A DNA stretch of 64,000 nucleotides from Microbacterium sp. Gd 4-13. GTDB taxonomy: Bacteria; Actinomycetota; Actinomycetes; Actinomycetales; Microbacteriaceae. The stretch is taken from NCBI RefSeq assembly GCF_003095395.1, contig NZ_QEIJ01000005.1, positions 124,001 to 188,000 on the forward strand, read 5' to 3'. The notes under the pieces are model-generated. The model was not told the origin of the DNA. It saw nothing but the letters and a program-made list of their open reading frames with translations, and ran no database searches. Each line of letters begins with the position of its first letter. Position 1 is the first letter of the stretch. The translations under genes and the position numbers were made by a program. Below, one piece after another: positions 28,050 to 36,660 of this stretch.

Positions 28050-28061
28050 CATACTGAGACC
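28050..28061 (+). promoter_or_regulatory. Leaderless promoter of the histidine kinase gene
   Basis: CATACT at 28050-28055, then six bases and the ATG at 28062. Confidence 0.5.
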
Positions 28062-29648
28062 ATGGGATCGCGCACCGCCGGCAGACGTGGCGTCGCCTGG
28101 ACCGTGCGCACCCGCATCATCGCCGTGATCACGGTCGCGTCGGCGATCGGGATGCTGTCGGTCGGGGGCGTGGTGTACGTCGTCGAGCGCGCGCGCATCA
28201 TCGCCCAGGTCGACGGCCGGTTGGACGCCGGCTACGAATCGGCACGGTTCCTTGTTCGTGACGGTGCGACGGGAGACGCACCCTGGACATCATCGGTCGA
28301 CGCGCTCGAGTCGGTCGTCACGAGGATGAGTCCCGACGACAACACCGGCGCTCTCGGCGTGATCGACGGGGCAGCCGCCCTGGTGCCCGGGGTGCCGCTC
28401 GACGTCGACCTGCAGAGCGCGCCCGGTTTCGTCTCGCACGTCGCCGCCCGCGGGGCGGAGCGCTCGGTGATGGGCACGTACGCCGAGGACGGCGTCACCT
28501 GGCGCTACCTCGCGGCCCCCATCGAGATCGAAGGATCCCCCGACCCGGCGCGCGTGATGTTCGTGCTCGCCTACGACCTCGAAGCGGAGCTCGCCGAGAT
28601 CGACGGGCCCGCCCAGGTGTACCTCCTCGCCGCGGCCATCGCGATCGCGCTCATCGCCGGAGCGGCCGGACTCGCAGCCGCGCGTCTGCTGCGTCCCCTC
28701 CGCCGCATGCGCGAGACCGCCGAACGCGTGTCGGCCAGATCGCTCGCCGAACGCCTGCCCGTCGAGGGCCACGACGACGTGTCGGAACTGGCCTCGACGA
28801 TGAACGACATGCTCGACAGGCTCGACGACGCGCTCGAGAGCCAGCGCCGGCTGCTCAGCGACGTCGGGCACGAACTCAAGACACCGATCACGATCGTGAG
28901 CGGCAACCTCGAGGTGATGGACGTCGACGACCGCGACGACGTGCAGAGCACACGGGCGCTCGCGATCGACGAGCTCGCCCGCATGGGCCGGCTCGTGCAA
29001 GACCTGGCCGACGAGGCGTCACTGCACGGCCCGGCTCCGATCGCGGTGCGACCGACCGATGTGTCCGAGCTCGTCGCCCAGGTCGCCCGGAAGGCCCAGG
29101 GAATCGAAGGAGCAACCGTGACCGCCGGCTCGGCGCCGCGCGCCATCGTCGAGCTCGACTCGGCGCGTATCACTCAGGCCCTCCTTCAGCTCGCGCAGAA
29201 CGCCGTGTCGCACGGCGGGGGCGAGCTCGGCATCGGCGCGCGGCGGGTCGGCGACACCATCGAACTGTCGGTGCGCGATCACGGCCCCGGAGTGCCCGAC
29301 GAGGCGAAGGAGCGCATCTTCGAGCGCTTCCAGCGCGGCGACACCGAGGGGCGCGGTGCCGACGGCAGCGGGCTGGGTCTGAGCATCGTGCAGGTCATCG
29401 CGCGTGCGCACGGCGGATCAGCGAGCGCCCGTGACGCGGAGGGCGGGGGCGCGGAGTTCGTCATTTCACTGCCGAGCCCGCACCTGTCGGCGGTGGAGCT
29501 GACCACCGTCGAGCCCGAGGCCCACCCGCCGAGGCCCCCACGCGCGCGCACCGTACGGATCGACGATCGAGAGGTGGTCGTGCCTCCCCGGCCCGACCTT
29601 CCTTCCGGGCCGCCTGTCCGCACCCCCGGCGACCGGACGGAGATCTGA
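28062..29648 (+). CDS. Two-component sensor histidine kinase
   Basis: A 528-residue membrane kinase. Two membrane segments (about residues 17-42 and 187-215) bracket an extracytoplasmic sensor region of about 145 residues. HAMP follows, then the HisKA box LLSDVGHELKTPITIVSGNLE with the phosphorylated His, the N box LLQLAQNAVSHGGG, DHGPGVPDEAKERIFERFQ and GSGLGLSIVQVIARAHGG. An unusual tail of about 55 residues beyond the ATPase domain is rich in Pro and Arg. The regulator gene follows after two bases. The signal is unknown; the divergent acidic surface protein and the neighbouring glycan operon suggest cell-envelope or cation sensing. Confidence 0.9.
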   Translation: MGSRTAGRRGVAWTVRTRIIAVITVASAIGMLSVGGVVYVVERARIIAQVDGRLDAGYESARFLVRDGATGDAPWTSSVDALESVVTRMSPDDNTGALGVIDGAAALVPGVPLDVDLQSAPGFVSHVAARGAERSVMGTYAEDGVTWRYLAAPIEIEGSPDPARVMFVLAYDLEAELAEIDGPAQVYLLAAAIAIALIAGAAGLAAARLLRPLRRMRETAERVSARSLAERLPVEGHDDVSELASTMNDMLDRLDDALESQRRLLSDVGHELKTPITIVSGNLEVMDVDDRDDVQSTRALAIDELARMGRLVQDLADEASLHGPAPIAVRPTDVSELVAQVARKAQGIEGATVTAGSAPRAIVELDSARITQALLQLAQNAVSHGGGELGIGARRVGDTIELSVRDHGPGVPDEAKERIFERFQRGDTEGRGADGSGLGLSIVQVIARAHGGSASARDAEGGGAEFVISLPSPHLSAVELTTVEPEAHPPRPPRARTVRIDDREVVVPPRPDLPSGPPVRTPGDRTEI

Positions 29649-29650
29649 CC

Positions 29651-30307
29651 GTGGCATCGATACTCATCGCCGACGACGAGAAGCGCATCTCCGGCTTCAT
29701 CGAGAAGGGCCTCAAAGCCGCCGGCTACGCCACGAGGGTGACACCCAACGGCACCGAGGCGTTGCACCTCGCCCGCTCGGGCGAGTTCGATCTCGTCGTC
29801 CTGGATGTGAACCTTCCCGGGATGACCGGCTTCGAGGTGCTCGAGCATCTTCGCGGCGAGGGACACGGCATCCCCGTCATCATGCTGACGGCGCGAGTGG
29901 AACTCGAAGACACCGTCGCGGGCCTCGAAGGCGGGGCCGACGACTACCTCGGAAAGCCCTTCCGGTTCGACGAGCTGCTCGCGCGCATCCGGCTGCGGAT
30001 GAAGAAGGATGCGGCAACCGCAGCGCCCGAGCTGAGGCACCGCGACATCGTCCTCGACATCAGGACGAGAGCGGCGAGCATCGACGGACGCGAGGTGGAG
30101 CTGTCGGCACGGGAGTTCGCCCTCGCCGAAGAGTTGATACGCCACGCGGGTCACGTGCTCAGCCGGGAGCAACTGCTCAGTCGGGTGTGGGGGTACGACT
30201 TCGACCCGTCCTCGAATGTCGTCGACGTCTACATCGGCTACCTGCGGCAGAAGCTCGGGGCCGGCCGCATCGAGACGCTGCGAGGGGTCGGCTACCGTCT
30301 GGTCTGA
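29651..30307 (+). CDS. OmpR/PhoB-family response regulator
   Basis: A 218-residue regulator. The receiver has the acidic pair in LIADDEKR, the phospho-acceptor Asp in LVVLDVNLPGMTGFE, the Thr in IMLTAR and the Lys in YLGKPFRFDEL. The winged-helix effector domain runs from about residue 125 with LSAREFALAEELIRHAGHVLSREQLL and ends VDVYIGYLRQKLG with ETLRGVGYRLV. It begins with a GTG two bases after the kinase stop, so the pair is translationally coupled. It converges with the kinase/glycan operon, 15 bases between ends. It is the natural candidate to bind the 28-bp sequences at 27994 and 37915. Confidence 0.93.
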   Translation: MASILIADDEKRISGFIEKGLKAAGYATRVTPNGTEALHLARSGEFDLVVLDVNLPGMTGFEVLEHLRGEGHGIPVIMLTARVELEDTVAGLEGGADDYLGKPFRFDELLARIRLRMKKDAATAAPELRHRDIVLDIRTRAASIDGREVELSAREFALAEELIRHAGHVLSREQLLSRVWGYDFDPSSNVVDVYIGYLRQKLGAGRIETLRGVGYRLV

Positions 30308-30322
30308 CCGCGTGCGCCGCGC

Positions 30323-31354
30323 CTACGCACTCCGCAGCCACCGCAACGCGAGCTCGCGCCACGCGGGCCGGAAGAGGTAGAGCGCCCCGAGGCGCAACCG
30401 TGTCGCCGACTCGTACGCGTGCACCCGGTCGGGCTCCACGCCCGTCGCACGCGCGACACCGTCGATCGCCGCGCGGGCGACGGCCGTACGCGATGGCTCG
30501 AGCCGGCCCTGAGCGGCGCGGAACGCCACGTGCGCGCGCAGGTTGCCGAGATCGAGCGCCGCCTCCGCGATGGTCACGGTGTCGAGGTCGAGCAGGCCCG
30601 GACGAGACGACGCATCCCACATCACCTGTTTGTCGTGGAGGTCGCGGTGCGCGAGCGCGGCGCGACCGCGCGGACCCGCCACGAGTTCCTCCGCGACCCG
30701 GTCGCTCGTGCGGCGCACCGCGGACGCCTCGCCTCCGAGGTGGGGCTCGGCGTGCCGCATCCACTGCTCGAGCACTCGCGCCTCAGCCTCGGCGTCGTGC
30801 AGGGGCAGCTCGCCGCAGGAGCCGTCCAGCAGCATGCCCCAGGCTTCGGCCCAGCCGTTCCACGCCCGCGCGAACTCCGCCTCGGCAACGCGTCGGTCGG
30901 AACCGAGATCGAACAGAGTACGGCCCGGCAACGACGCGAATCGCACGACCCCGCGCGCCGCGTCGGTCGGAGCCGAGGTCACGGCGGCTCGCGCGAACCC
31001 CGCCGAGAAGGCGGCGCCCGCCGCGTGCGCGGCGAGCACGGGCTCGGCGGCCCCCTCTCGGACGACCTTGGCATACCCGCCTCCGCGGGCGATCCGGACG
31101 ACCGCGCGACGCCCCGGTCGCCAGGAGACGACCTCACCGGCTCCGGCGACATCGGCCAGCGCGGGCAGCCGGCGATCGCACACCGCTTCGGCGACACGGA
31201 CGTCGCCGCCGCACCAGCGTCCTGCGCGGACGCCGACGATCCCGTCCGCCGTGACCTCGAGGTCGGCGCCGTCTCCGGCCGCGCGAGGCCACGCGCGGCG
31301 GACGGTCCACGTGCGTCCGTGCGCGGCGACGCGGCGCGGCACCAGCGCGGTCAC
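30323..31354 (-). CDS. APH-fold phosphotransferase, last gene of the glycan operon
   Basis: A 343-residue protein of the aminoglycoside/choline kinase fold. The catalytic loop is ALAHRDLHDKQVMWD, with the second metal Asp in GLLDLDTVTIAEAALDLGNLRAHV. At the position of the usual Asn (H-x-D-x-x-x-x-N) it has Gln, as does its upstream neighbour. The N-terminal lobe is poorly conserved (GYAKVVREGAAEPVLAAH holds a likely ATP-binding Lys). The start is a GTG at 31354 overlapping the stop of the previous gene. In this operon it may phosphorylate a sugar or glycolipid head group rather than a drug. Substrate unknown. Confidence 0.75.
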   Translation of the reverse strand: MTALVPRRVAAHGRTWTVRRAWPRAAGDGADLEVTADGIVGVRAGRWCGGDVRVAEAVCDRRLPALADVAGAGEVVSWRPGRRAVVRIARGGGYAKVVREGAAEPVLAAHAAGAAFSAGFARAAVTSAPTDAARGVVRFASLPGRTLFDLGSDRRVAEAEFARAWNGWAEAWGMLLDGSCGELPLHDAEAEARVLEQWMRHAEPHLGGEASAVRRTSDRVAEELVAGPRGRAALAHRDLHDKQVMWDASSRPGLLDLDTVTIAEAALDLGNLRAHVAFRAAQGRLEPSRTAVARAAIDGVARATGVEPDRVHAYESATRLRLGALYLFRPAWRELALRWLRSA

Positions 31355-32448
31355 GGCGCCGTCTCCTCGGCGAGGGCGACCGCCGCGTGCACGCGGGCCG
31401 GCCACTCCGGGTCTCCCCGGCGGAACGGTTCGATCGCGCGCAGGAGCACGCACACCGGAAGCCAGCGTCGCAGGGCGTCGACGTCGACGACGCCCTGCGC
31501 CCCCCGATATCCCGCCACGAGCGCATCGCTCAGCACGCGGCGGCCGGTGCGCAGCAGCTCGTCGGCCGTGAACGACGCCAGGTCGCGCATCGGGTCGCCG
31601 CCCCCGCACCGGTCGAGATCGATCACCCGCACCCCGTCACCCACGAGCACCTGATCGGCACTGAAGTCGCCGTGGACCACGGTCGCGCGCCCGGTCACGG
31701 GTGCGCAGGCCACAAGCGCGGACGCCCTCTCTGCGAGCTCGGGCAGCACGCCGCCGACGGCGGCGGCCGCGGCGGCCGCCTCGGCCGCCGCATCGGCCAT
31801 GACGAGCCCCGGTGCCGCGCCGACCCCGTGGAGGGAGGCGAGAACGGCCCCCGCCCGCTCAGCGGAGTCCGTCGACGGGAGCTCGGAGAGATCGCCGATT
31901 CCCCAGCGGGGGGCCGACCACGCCCGGGAGCCCAGGCCGCGCGGCTCGAGCACGGCCACCCCCCGGTCGAACAGATGCCGGTGCAGGGCGAGCACCCGGT
32001 CGACCGGGTGGTGGGTCAGTTTGACGATCCCGTGCGCCCCGGCATCGAGCACGAGGCGCCGGTGCGGGTTGTACCGCAGCACGGCGGCGCGGCGCGCGAG
32101 CCCCGCCGACCGGTTCTCCACCGACCGCACCGCTCGCGCGAGCGCGCGGTCGCTCAGCGCCGGCCCTGTCACCGCGTGCGCAATGGAGTCGACCGGCCGC
32201 ACCCCGCCGCCGTGCCGGAGAGCCTTCCCCGCCTTGTCGGGGCCGTCGTAGGCGGCCACCCAGCGCGGCCCCTCGTCGCTCTGGACGGCCGCGACGATGC
32301 TCGTCCCCGCCTTGTACCGCAGGCGCGTGAGCCGCACCTCGGCTCCGAGGGCCTCGCTGAGCAGGTGCGGGTCGAGGAGCGTCCCGAGGCCGGCGACGGC
32401 CGGGTCGGCGCGCGCGAGACGCGCCGCGGCCCGTGCGGCCCCGTTCAT
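31351..32448 (-). CDS. APH-fold phosphotransferase, fifth gene of the glycan operon
   Basis: A 365-residue APH-fold protein. The catalytic loop is ATVVHGDFSADQVLVGDGVRVIDLDR, again with Gln where Asn is usual, then the Asp that binds metal. The family strand VRLTRLRYKAGTSIVAAVQ is near residue 40. It overlaps the ABC exporter gene upstream and the second kinase gene downstream by four bases each, so both kinases are made in step with the exporter. The two share a fold but little sequence; they may act in sequence on one glycan. Drug resistance is possible but the context speaks for biosynthesis. Confidence 0.78.
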   Translation of the reverse strand: MNGAARAAARLARADPAVAGLGTLLDPHLLSEALGAEVRLTRLRYKAGTSIVAAVQSDEGPRWVAAYDGPDKAGKALRHGGGVRPVDSIAHAVTGPALSDRALARAVRSVENRSAGLARRAAVLRYNPHRRLVLDAGAHGIVKLTHHPVDRVLALHRHLFDRGVAVLEPRGLGSRAWSAPRWGIGDLSELPSTDSAERAGAVLASLHGVGAAPGLVMADAAAEAAAAAAAVGGVLPELAERASALVACAPVTGRATVVHGDFSADQVLVGDGVRVIDLDRCGGGDPMRDLASFTADELLRTGRRVLSDALVAGYRGAQGVVDVDALRRWLPVCVLLRAIEPFRRGDPEWPARVHAAVALAEETAP

Positions 32449-34295
32449 GCCCGCGCCGCCGCGTCTGCCGCGAGCCCGCCGCGCCCGTCACGCCCGGCCT
32501 GCAGAACCCACGCGCGCACGCGGGAGTCCGACAGTCCCATCAGCAGCCCCGGCGGACCGTCCTCGACGATGCGCCCCTGCTCGAGCCAGAGCACACGGTC
32601 GGCGGCGAGAGCCTGGGTCACGTCGTGCGTGATCATGATGGTGGTGCGCCCACGGGTGAGCGCTCGAAGCGACGCGCCGACCTCGTGCCGCGCCTGCGGG
32701 TCGAGCCCGGTGGTCGCCTCGTCGAGCACCACGACGGGCGAGTCGCGCAGTAGCGCCCGTGCGATGGCGAGGCGCTGCCGCTGGCCGCCCGAAACCGTAT
32801 TGCCACGCGAGCCGAGCATCGTGTCGTACCCCTCGGGGAGGTCGAGGATGAACTCGTGGGCGAAGGCGCGCCGAGCGGCCTCCTCCACCTCGTCGTCGGT
32901 GGCATCCAAGCGTCCGTACCGGATGTTCTCGCGCACCGTCGTGGCGAACAGCACCGACTCCTGCAGGAGCAGCGACACCGCCGACCTCACACTCGGGATG
33001 GTCGCCCCGCGCAGGCTCTCGCCGTCGACGCGGATGTCGCCGGCGATCGGGTCGGCGGTACGCACGAGCAGACCCGCGAGAGTCGACTTGCCCGCCCCCG
33101 ACGGGCCGAGCAGACACAGTTGCTGGCCCGGCGCGATGCGCAGCGAGAGGTCGCGGAACAGCGCCCTCCCGCGGCCGTCGTCGACGCTCAGCCGATCGAA
33201 CCACACCTCTCCGGCAGTCGCGCGCAGCGGCCGGGCGTCGACCGTCTCGGCGATCTCGACGGGCTCGTCGAGCAGGTCGGCGACCCGCTCCCCCGAGGCC
33301 GCGGCGCGGGCGATACGACCGGTGTACTTCGCCAGGTCCTTCAAGGGGCGCATCGCGAGCTTGAGGTAGGCCACGAAGATCACGAGGTCACCCGCGGTCA
33401 TCCCTCCCGAGAGCACCTGCCACCCGCCCCCGAGCAGCACGGCCGCCGTCGCGAACCCCACGATGAGGTCGGTGCGACGCTCCAGTCCTGCGGCGAGCCG
33501 CCGGGCGCGCACACCCTCGGTGAGCGCCGTCGCGTTTCCACGATCGAACACCCCGCCCACCTTCTTCTCCAGCCCGTACGCCTGCACGACGCGGATCGCG
33601 CCGAGCGTCTCGGCGGCGGTGTCGGCGAGCGCCCCCTCTCCCTTCCGGGTCGTGCGCGAAGCATCCGTGATCTTCTTCGAGCTGCGCCGCGACGAGATCG
33701 CGTAGGCCACCGCCGCGGCCGCGACGACCAGCGTCAGCAGGGGGTCCATGAAGCCCATCACGACGATCAGCACCGCGAGGGTCGCCACGTTGCCGACGAG
33801 CGGCAGGCCCGCTGTCACGGCGACCTCCTGCAGGCGCCCGATGTCGCCGACGAGCCGCTGCACGACGTCGCCCGCCGACGACGAGGAGTGGTAGCGCAGC
33901 GAGAGTGCCTGCACGTGCGAGAACACCCGAGCACGCAACTCGGTCGCGACCCTCGACCCGACCAGCGCGAACGCGATGGTGCTGAGGTAGGCGGCGAGAG
34001 CGCGCAGGGCGATGATGCCCAGGAGCAGCACCGCGCAGGCCACGAGCAGCCCGGTGGTCGCCGGGGGGATCCCGGCCGCTGCGCCCGCCGTCGCCCCGAG
34101 GCTGGCGGCGACGGCGTCGATGACGAACTTCAGCGGCCAGGGCTCGAGCACCCGGAACGCGACGTCGGCGAGCAGCGCGACCATGCCCCCCGCCATCAGC
34201 CACCCCTTGCCCCGGAGGTGGGGTCGCACGATCTGCAGGCTGCGCGCGAGCGCGCCTCTGGTCGCTACCGGCTGGCGCGCACGCGACGGGCTCAT
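32445..34295 (-). CDS. ABC exporter, fused membrane and ATPase domains (MsbA-like)
   Basis: A 616-residue half-transporter. Six membrane segments fill residues 30-320, with the type IV exporter phrases VVQRLVGDIGRLQEVAV and ADTAAETLGAIRVVQAYG. The ATPase part has Walker A LLGPSGAGKSTLAGLLVR, signature NTVSGGQRQRLAIARALL and Walker B VVVLDEATTGLD, followed by the His switch in MITHDVTQAL. It should work as a homodimer moving a lipid-linked or amphiphilic product outward. Starts and stops overlap with glycosyltransferase and kinase genes on both sides. The product of the three glycosyltransferases is the likely cargo. Confidence 0.88.
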   Translation of the reverse strand: MSPSRARQPVATRGALARSLQIVRPHLRGKGWLMAGGMVALLADVAFRVLEPWPLKFVIDAVAASLGATAGAAAGIPPATTGLLVACAVLLLGIIALRALAAYLSTIAFALVGSRVATELRARVFSHVQALSLRYHSSSSAGDVVQRLVGDIGRLQEVAVTAGLPLVGNVATLAVLIVVMGFMDPLLTLVVAAAAVAYAISSRRSSKKITDASRTTRKGEGALADTAAETLGAIRVVQAYGLEKKVGGVFDRGNATALTEGVRARRLAAGLERRTDLIVGFATAAVLLGGGWQVLSGGMTAGDLVIFVAYLKLAMRPLKDLAKYTGRIARAAASGERVADLLDEPVEIAETVDARPLRATAGEVWFDRLSVDDGRGRALFRDLSLRIAPGQQLCLLGPSGAGKSTLAGLLVRTADPIAGDIRVDGESLRGATIPSVRSAVSLLLQESVLFATTVRENIRYGRLDATDDEVEEAARRAFAHEFILDLPEGYDTMLGSRGNTVSGGQRQRLAIARALLRDSPVVVLDEATTGLDPQARHEVGASLRALTRGRTTIMITHDVTQALAADRVLWLEQGRIVEDGPPGLLMGLSDSRVRAWVLQAGRDGRGGLAADAAARA

Positions 34296-35428
34296 GCGGC
34301 GTCCTCTCGCGGGAGAGAAGCGAGAATTCCCGACAGCACACGGCTCCAGTCGTGGGCGGCGACGGCGCGCTCTCGCGCGGCAGCCCCCATGCGGGCGCGC
34401 AGCGCCGGCCGGTCGCGCAAGCGGGCGAGTGCACCCGCCAGCGCCTGGACGTCTCCGGGATCGGTGAGCAGGCCCGTCCGCCCCGATTGCACGAGGTCGG
34501 GAAGCTGACCGAGGCGGGAGGCGACGACGGGCACACCGGCTGCGAGGTACTCGCAGACCTTCAGCGGAGAGAAATAGGCGTCGCCGGCACGATACGAGGC
34601 GACCCCCACGTCGAGTGTCGCGAGCAGGCCCGGTACGGCATCCGGCGCCACCGCGCCGTGGAACACCGCGTCGACACCCCGTTGCGCCGCATGGCGACGA
34701 AGATCCGCCCCCGCGGGCCCGTCGCCGATGATGACGAGACGGGACGGGTGATCGGATGCTGCGAGCAGCCCCATCGCGTCGATCAGCACGTCGACTCCGT
34801 GCCACGGCTTCAGCGTGCCCACGAATCCCACGGCGAACGGCTCTCCCTCAGCGGGACGCACGATCGACGGGCGGATACGGGCGGTGTTCACCCCGTTCGG
34901 CGCGACGATCGGGGCGATCGCCCCGTGGGCACGCGCCCAGTCCGCGACCGGGGCCGAGACGCAGGCCACGACGTCGGCGGCCGTCAACGCCGTGCGGGCG
35001 GTCGCCGCGGCGAGGTTCTCGTCCACGAGCACGCGGTGGGTGCGCTGCTCATCGATGAGCGGGGCGTTGACCTCGAGGACCGCTCTGATCGGAAGCGAGC
35101 GCGCGACGCGCGCGCCGATGGCGGCGAACAGCGAGAAGCGCTCGTAGACCAGGTCGCAGCCGTCTGCGACGACCGCGTCGGCGAGCTCCGCCGCGGCGTC
35201 AGCGACCGCCCGCTCGCGCATCCGGTCGTCGCCGCGTGCCACTCGTCGCTCGATGACGCGCAGATCTGCCAGGTCCGCGGGCGGGTGGTCTCCGCGCCGC
35301 GTCGCGTAGACCACCACCTCGTCACCGCGATCGCGGAAGGCGCGCACGATCTCCTGAATGTGGACGCTGGCGCCCTTGGTTCCGAACACGGGCACTCCGG
35401 GGTCGGCGCAGACGTAAGCGACGCGCAT
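34292..35428 (-). CDS. Family 4-type glycosyltransferase
   Basis: A 378-residue GT-B glycosyltransferase. The N-terminus MRVAYVCADPGVPVFGTKGASVHIQEIVRAF is the acceptor-domain start of GT4 enzymes, and the donor-binding part shows VGFVGTLKPWHGVDVLIDAM, RLVIIGDGPAG and the E-x7-E region SPLKVCEYLAAGVPVVAS. Sugar donor and acceptor cannot be named. Its start overlaps the stop of the second glycosyltransferase gene, and its stop overlaps the exporter start, so it is the third gene of the six. Confidence 0.87.
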   Translation of the reverse strand: MRVAYVCADPGVPVFGTKGASVHIQEIVRAFRDRGDEVVVYATRRGDHPPADLADLRVIERRVARGDDRMRERAVADAAAELADAVVADGCDLVYERFSLFAAIGARVARSLPIRAVLEVNAPLIDEQRTHRVLVDENLAAATARTALTAADVVACVSAPVADWARAHGAIAPIVAPNGVNTARIRPSIVRPAEGEPFAVGFVGTLKPWHGVDVLIDAMGLLAASDHPSRLVIIGDGPAGADLRRHAAQRGVDAVFHGAVAPDAVPGLLATLDVGVASYRAGDAYFSPLKVCEYLAAGVPVVASRLGQLPDLVQSGRTGLLTDPGDVQALAGALARLRDRPALRARMGAAARERAVAAHDWSRVLSGILASLPREDAA

Positions 35429-36660
35429 CAGGCCACCTTCCTCTCGGTCGCGAAGGAGGCCTCCGCGGTGAGCGCCGCCAGCCGGGCAGCCTGGCGGGCG
35501 GCGTCGAATTCGTTCTCCACGAGCGCACGCGCCCGGCGCGCGATTCCGACGCGGTCGAATCCGGGACGAGCAACCGCCATGATCGCCTCGCTCAACCCGA
35601 CGACGTCGCCGGGTTCGCACAGGAGCCCGGTCTCGTGGTGGCGGATGACTTCGGGAATCCCGGTCACCGCGGTCGAGATGCACGGCACACCGCTGGCCAT
35701 CGCCTCCAGCAGCACGGTGGGCAGCCCGTCGACGTTGCCGTCGCCCCCGACCAGGCACGGCGCGACGAAGAGGTCGGCTTCGGCGAGGCACCGGGCGACC
35801 TCGTCTTGGGGCAGCGGCCCGCGCAGGCGGATACCGTGACGATGCGGCGATCTGGCGATGCGCGCGGCGATGTCGTCGCGCAGCTCCCCGTCGCCGACGA
35901 TGTCGAGCCGTGCCGCGATCCCGGCCTCTCGCACGCGGTCGAAGGCATCGATGAGCACACCGAAGCCCTTCTTCTCGACCAGGCGCCCGACCGACAGCAT
36001 CCGTAGCTCGTCGCCGGGGGCACGCGTGACGAAGGGGAAGCGCGAGAGCTCCAGACCGTTGTACACGCGGTGCAGACGATCGCGGCGGGGAAAGGTCTCG
36101 CGCAGGTGACGCAGGTTGAAGTCGCTGACCGTCACCGCGAAAGCCGCGTCGCGGAGCTTCATGTCGAGATCGTCGGCCGAGACCGAATCGTGGAAGACGT
36201 CCTTCGCATGGGCGGTGAAGGAGTACGAGATGCCGCTGAGCCGCGCCGCCAATCGCGCGACCGATGTCGCCGTCGAGGCGAAGTGGGCATGCAGGTGGGT
36301 GATCCCGCGTGCGCGCACCTGCCGGGCGATCTCGATGGCCTGGATGGCATCGCTCGCCTCGGACGCCACGAGGTCGCCGAGGTGGCGCCCGATCGCCGCC
36401 GCGAGGAACGGGTCGGCTGCCGCGTCGCGCAGCACCTGCCACAGGGGCGCGACGCGACGAGGCGGGGCGATGGCCCGCACCGGCGCTGTGACCCGGGCGA
36501 GCTCGCTGTGGAAGCGCGTGTCATCGGTGGGGCGAAGGGAGAAGATCTCCAGGTGCTCGCCCTGCGCTTCGCGGGCGAGGATCTCGGTGACCACGAACGT
36601 CTCGGAGAACCGGGGGTAGACCTTCACCACGTAACCGGTGCGGGGGGCATCAGACAGCAT
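35428..36660 (-). CDS. Family 4-type glycosyltransferase (colanic-acid-type)
   Basis: A 410-residue GT4 enzyme. YVVKVYPRFSETFVVTEILARE at the N-terminus is typical of the colanic acid/exopolysaccharide subgroup. Further marks are THLHAHFASTATSVARL, the donor-site SVGRLVEKKGFGVLIDAF and the acidic pair in DGLPTVLLEAMASGVPCISTAVTGIPEVI. It begins inside the end of the preceding gene (11-base overlap) and its stop shares bases with the next start. It probably adds one sugar of a short exported glycan or glycolipid. Confidence 0.87.
   Translation of the reverse strand: MLSDAPRTGYVVKVYPRFSETFVVTEILAREAQGEHLEIFSLRPTDDTRFHSELARVTAPVRAIAPPRRVAPLWQVLRDAAADPFLAAAIGRHLGDLVASEASDAIQAIEIARQVRARGITHLHAHFASTATSVARLAARLSGISYSFTAHAKDVFHDSVSADDLDMKLRDAAFAVTVSDFNLRHLRETFPRRDRLHRVYNGLELSRFPFVTRAPGDELRMLSVGRLVEKKGFGVLIDAFDRVREAGIAARLDIVGDGELRDDIAARIARSPHRHGIRLRGPLPQDEVARCLAEADLFVAPCLVGGDGNVDGLPTVLLEAMASGVPCISTAVTGIPEVIRHHETGLLCEPGDVVGLSEAIMAVARPGFDRVGIARRARALVENEFDAARQAARLAALTAEASFATERKVA

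Noticed and set aside
28062..30307. Possibility that the two-component system is PhoR/PhoP, given the PHO-box-like site at 18277
   Set aside because: The kinase has a large extracytoplasmic domain and no PAS domain as in SenX3/PhoR-type kinases, and no phosphate genes are beside it.
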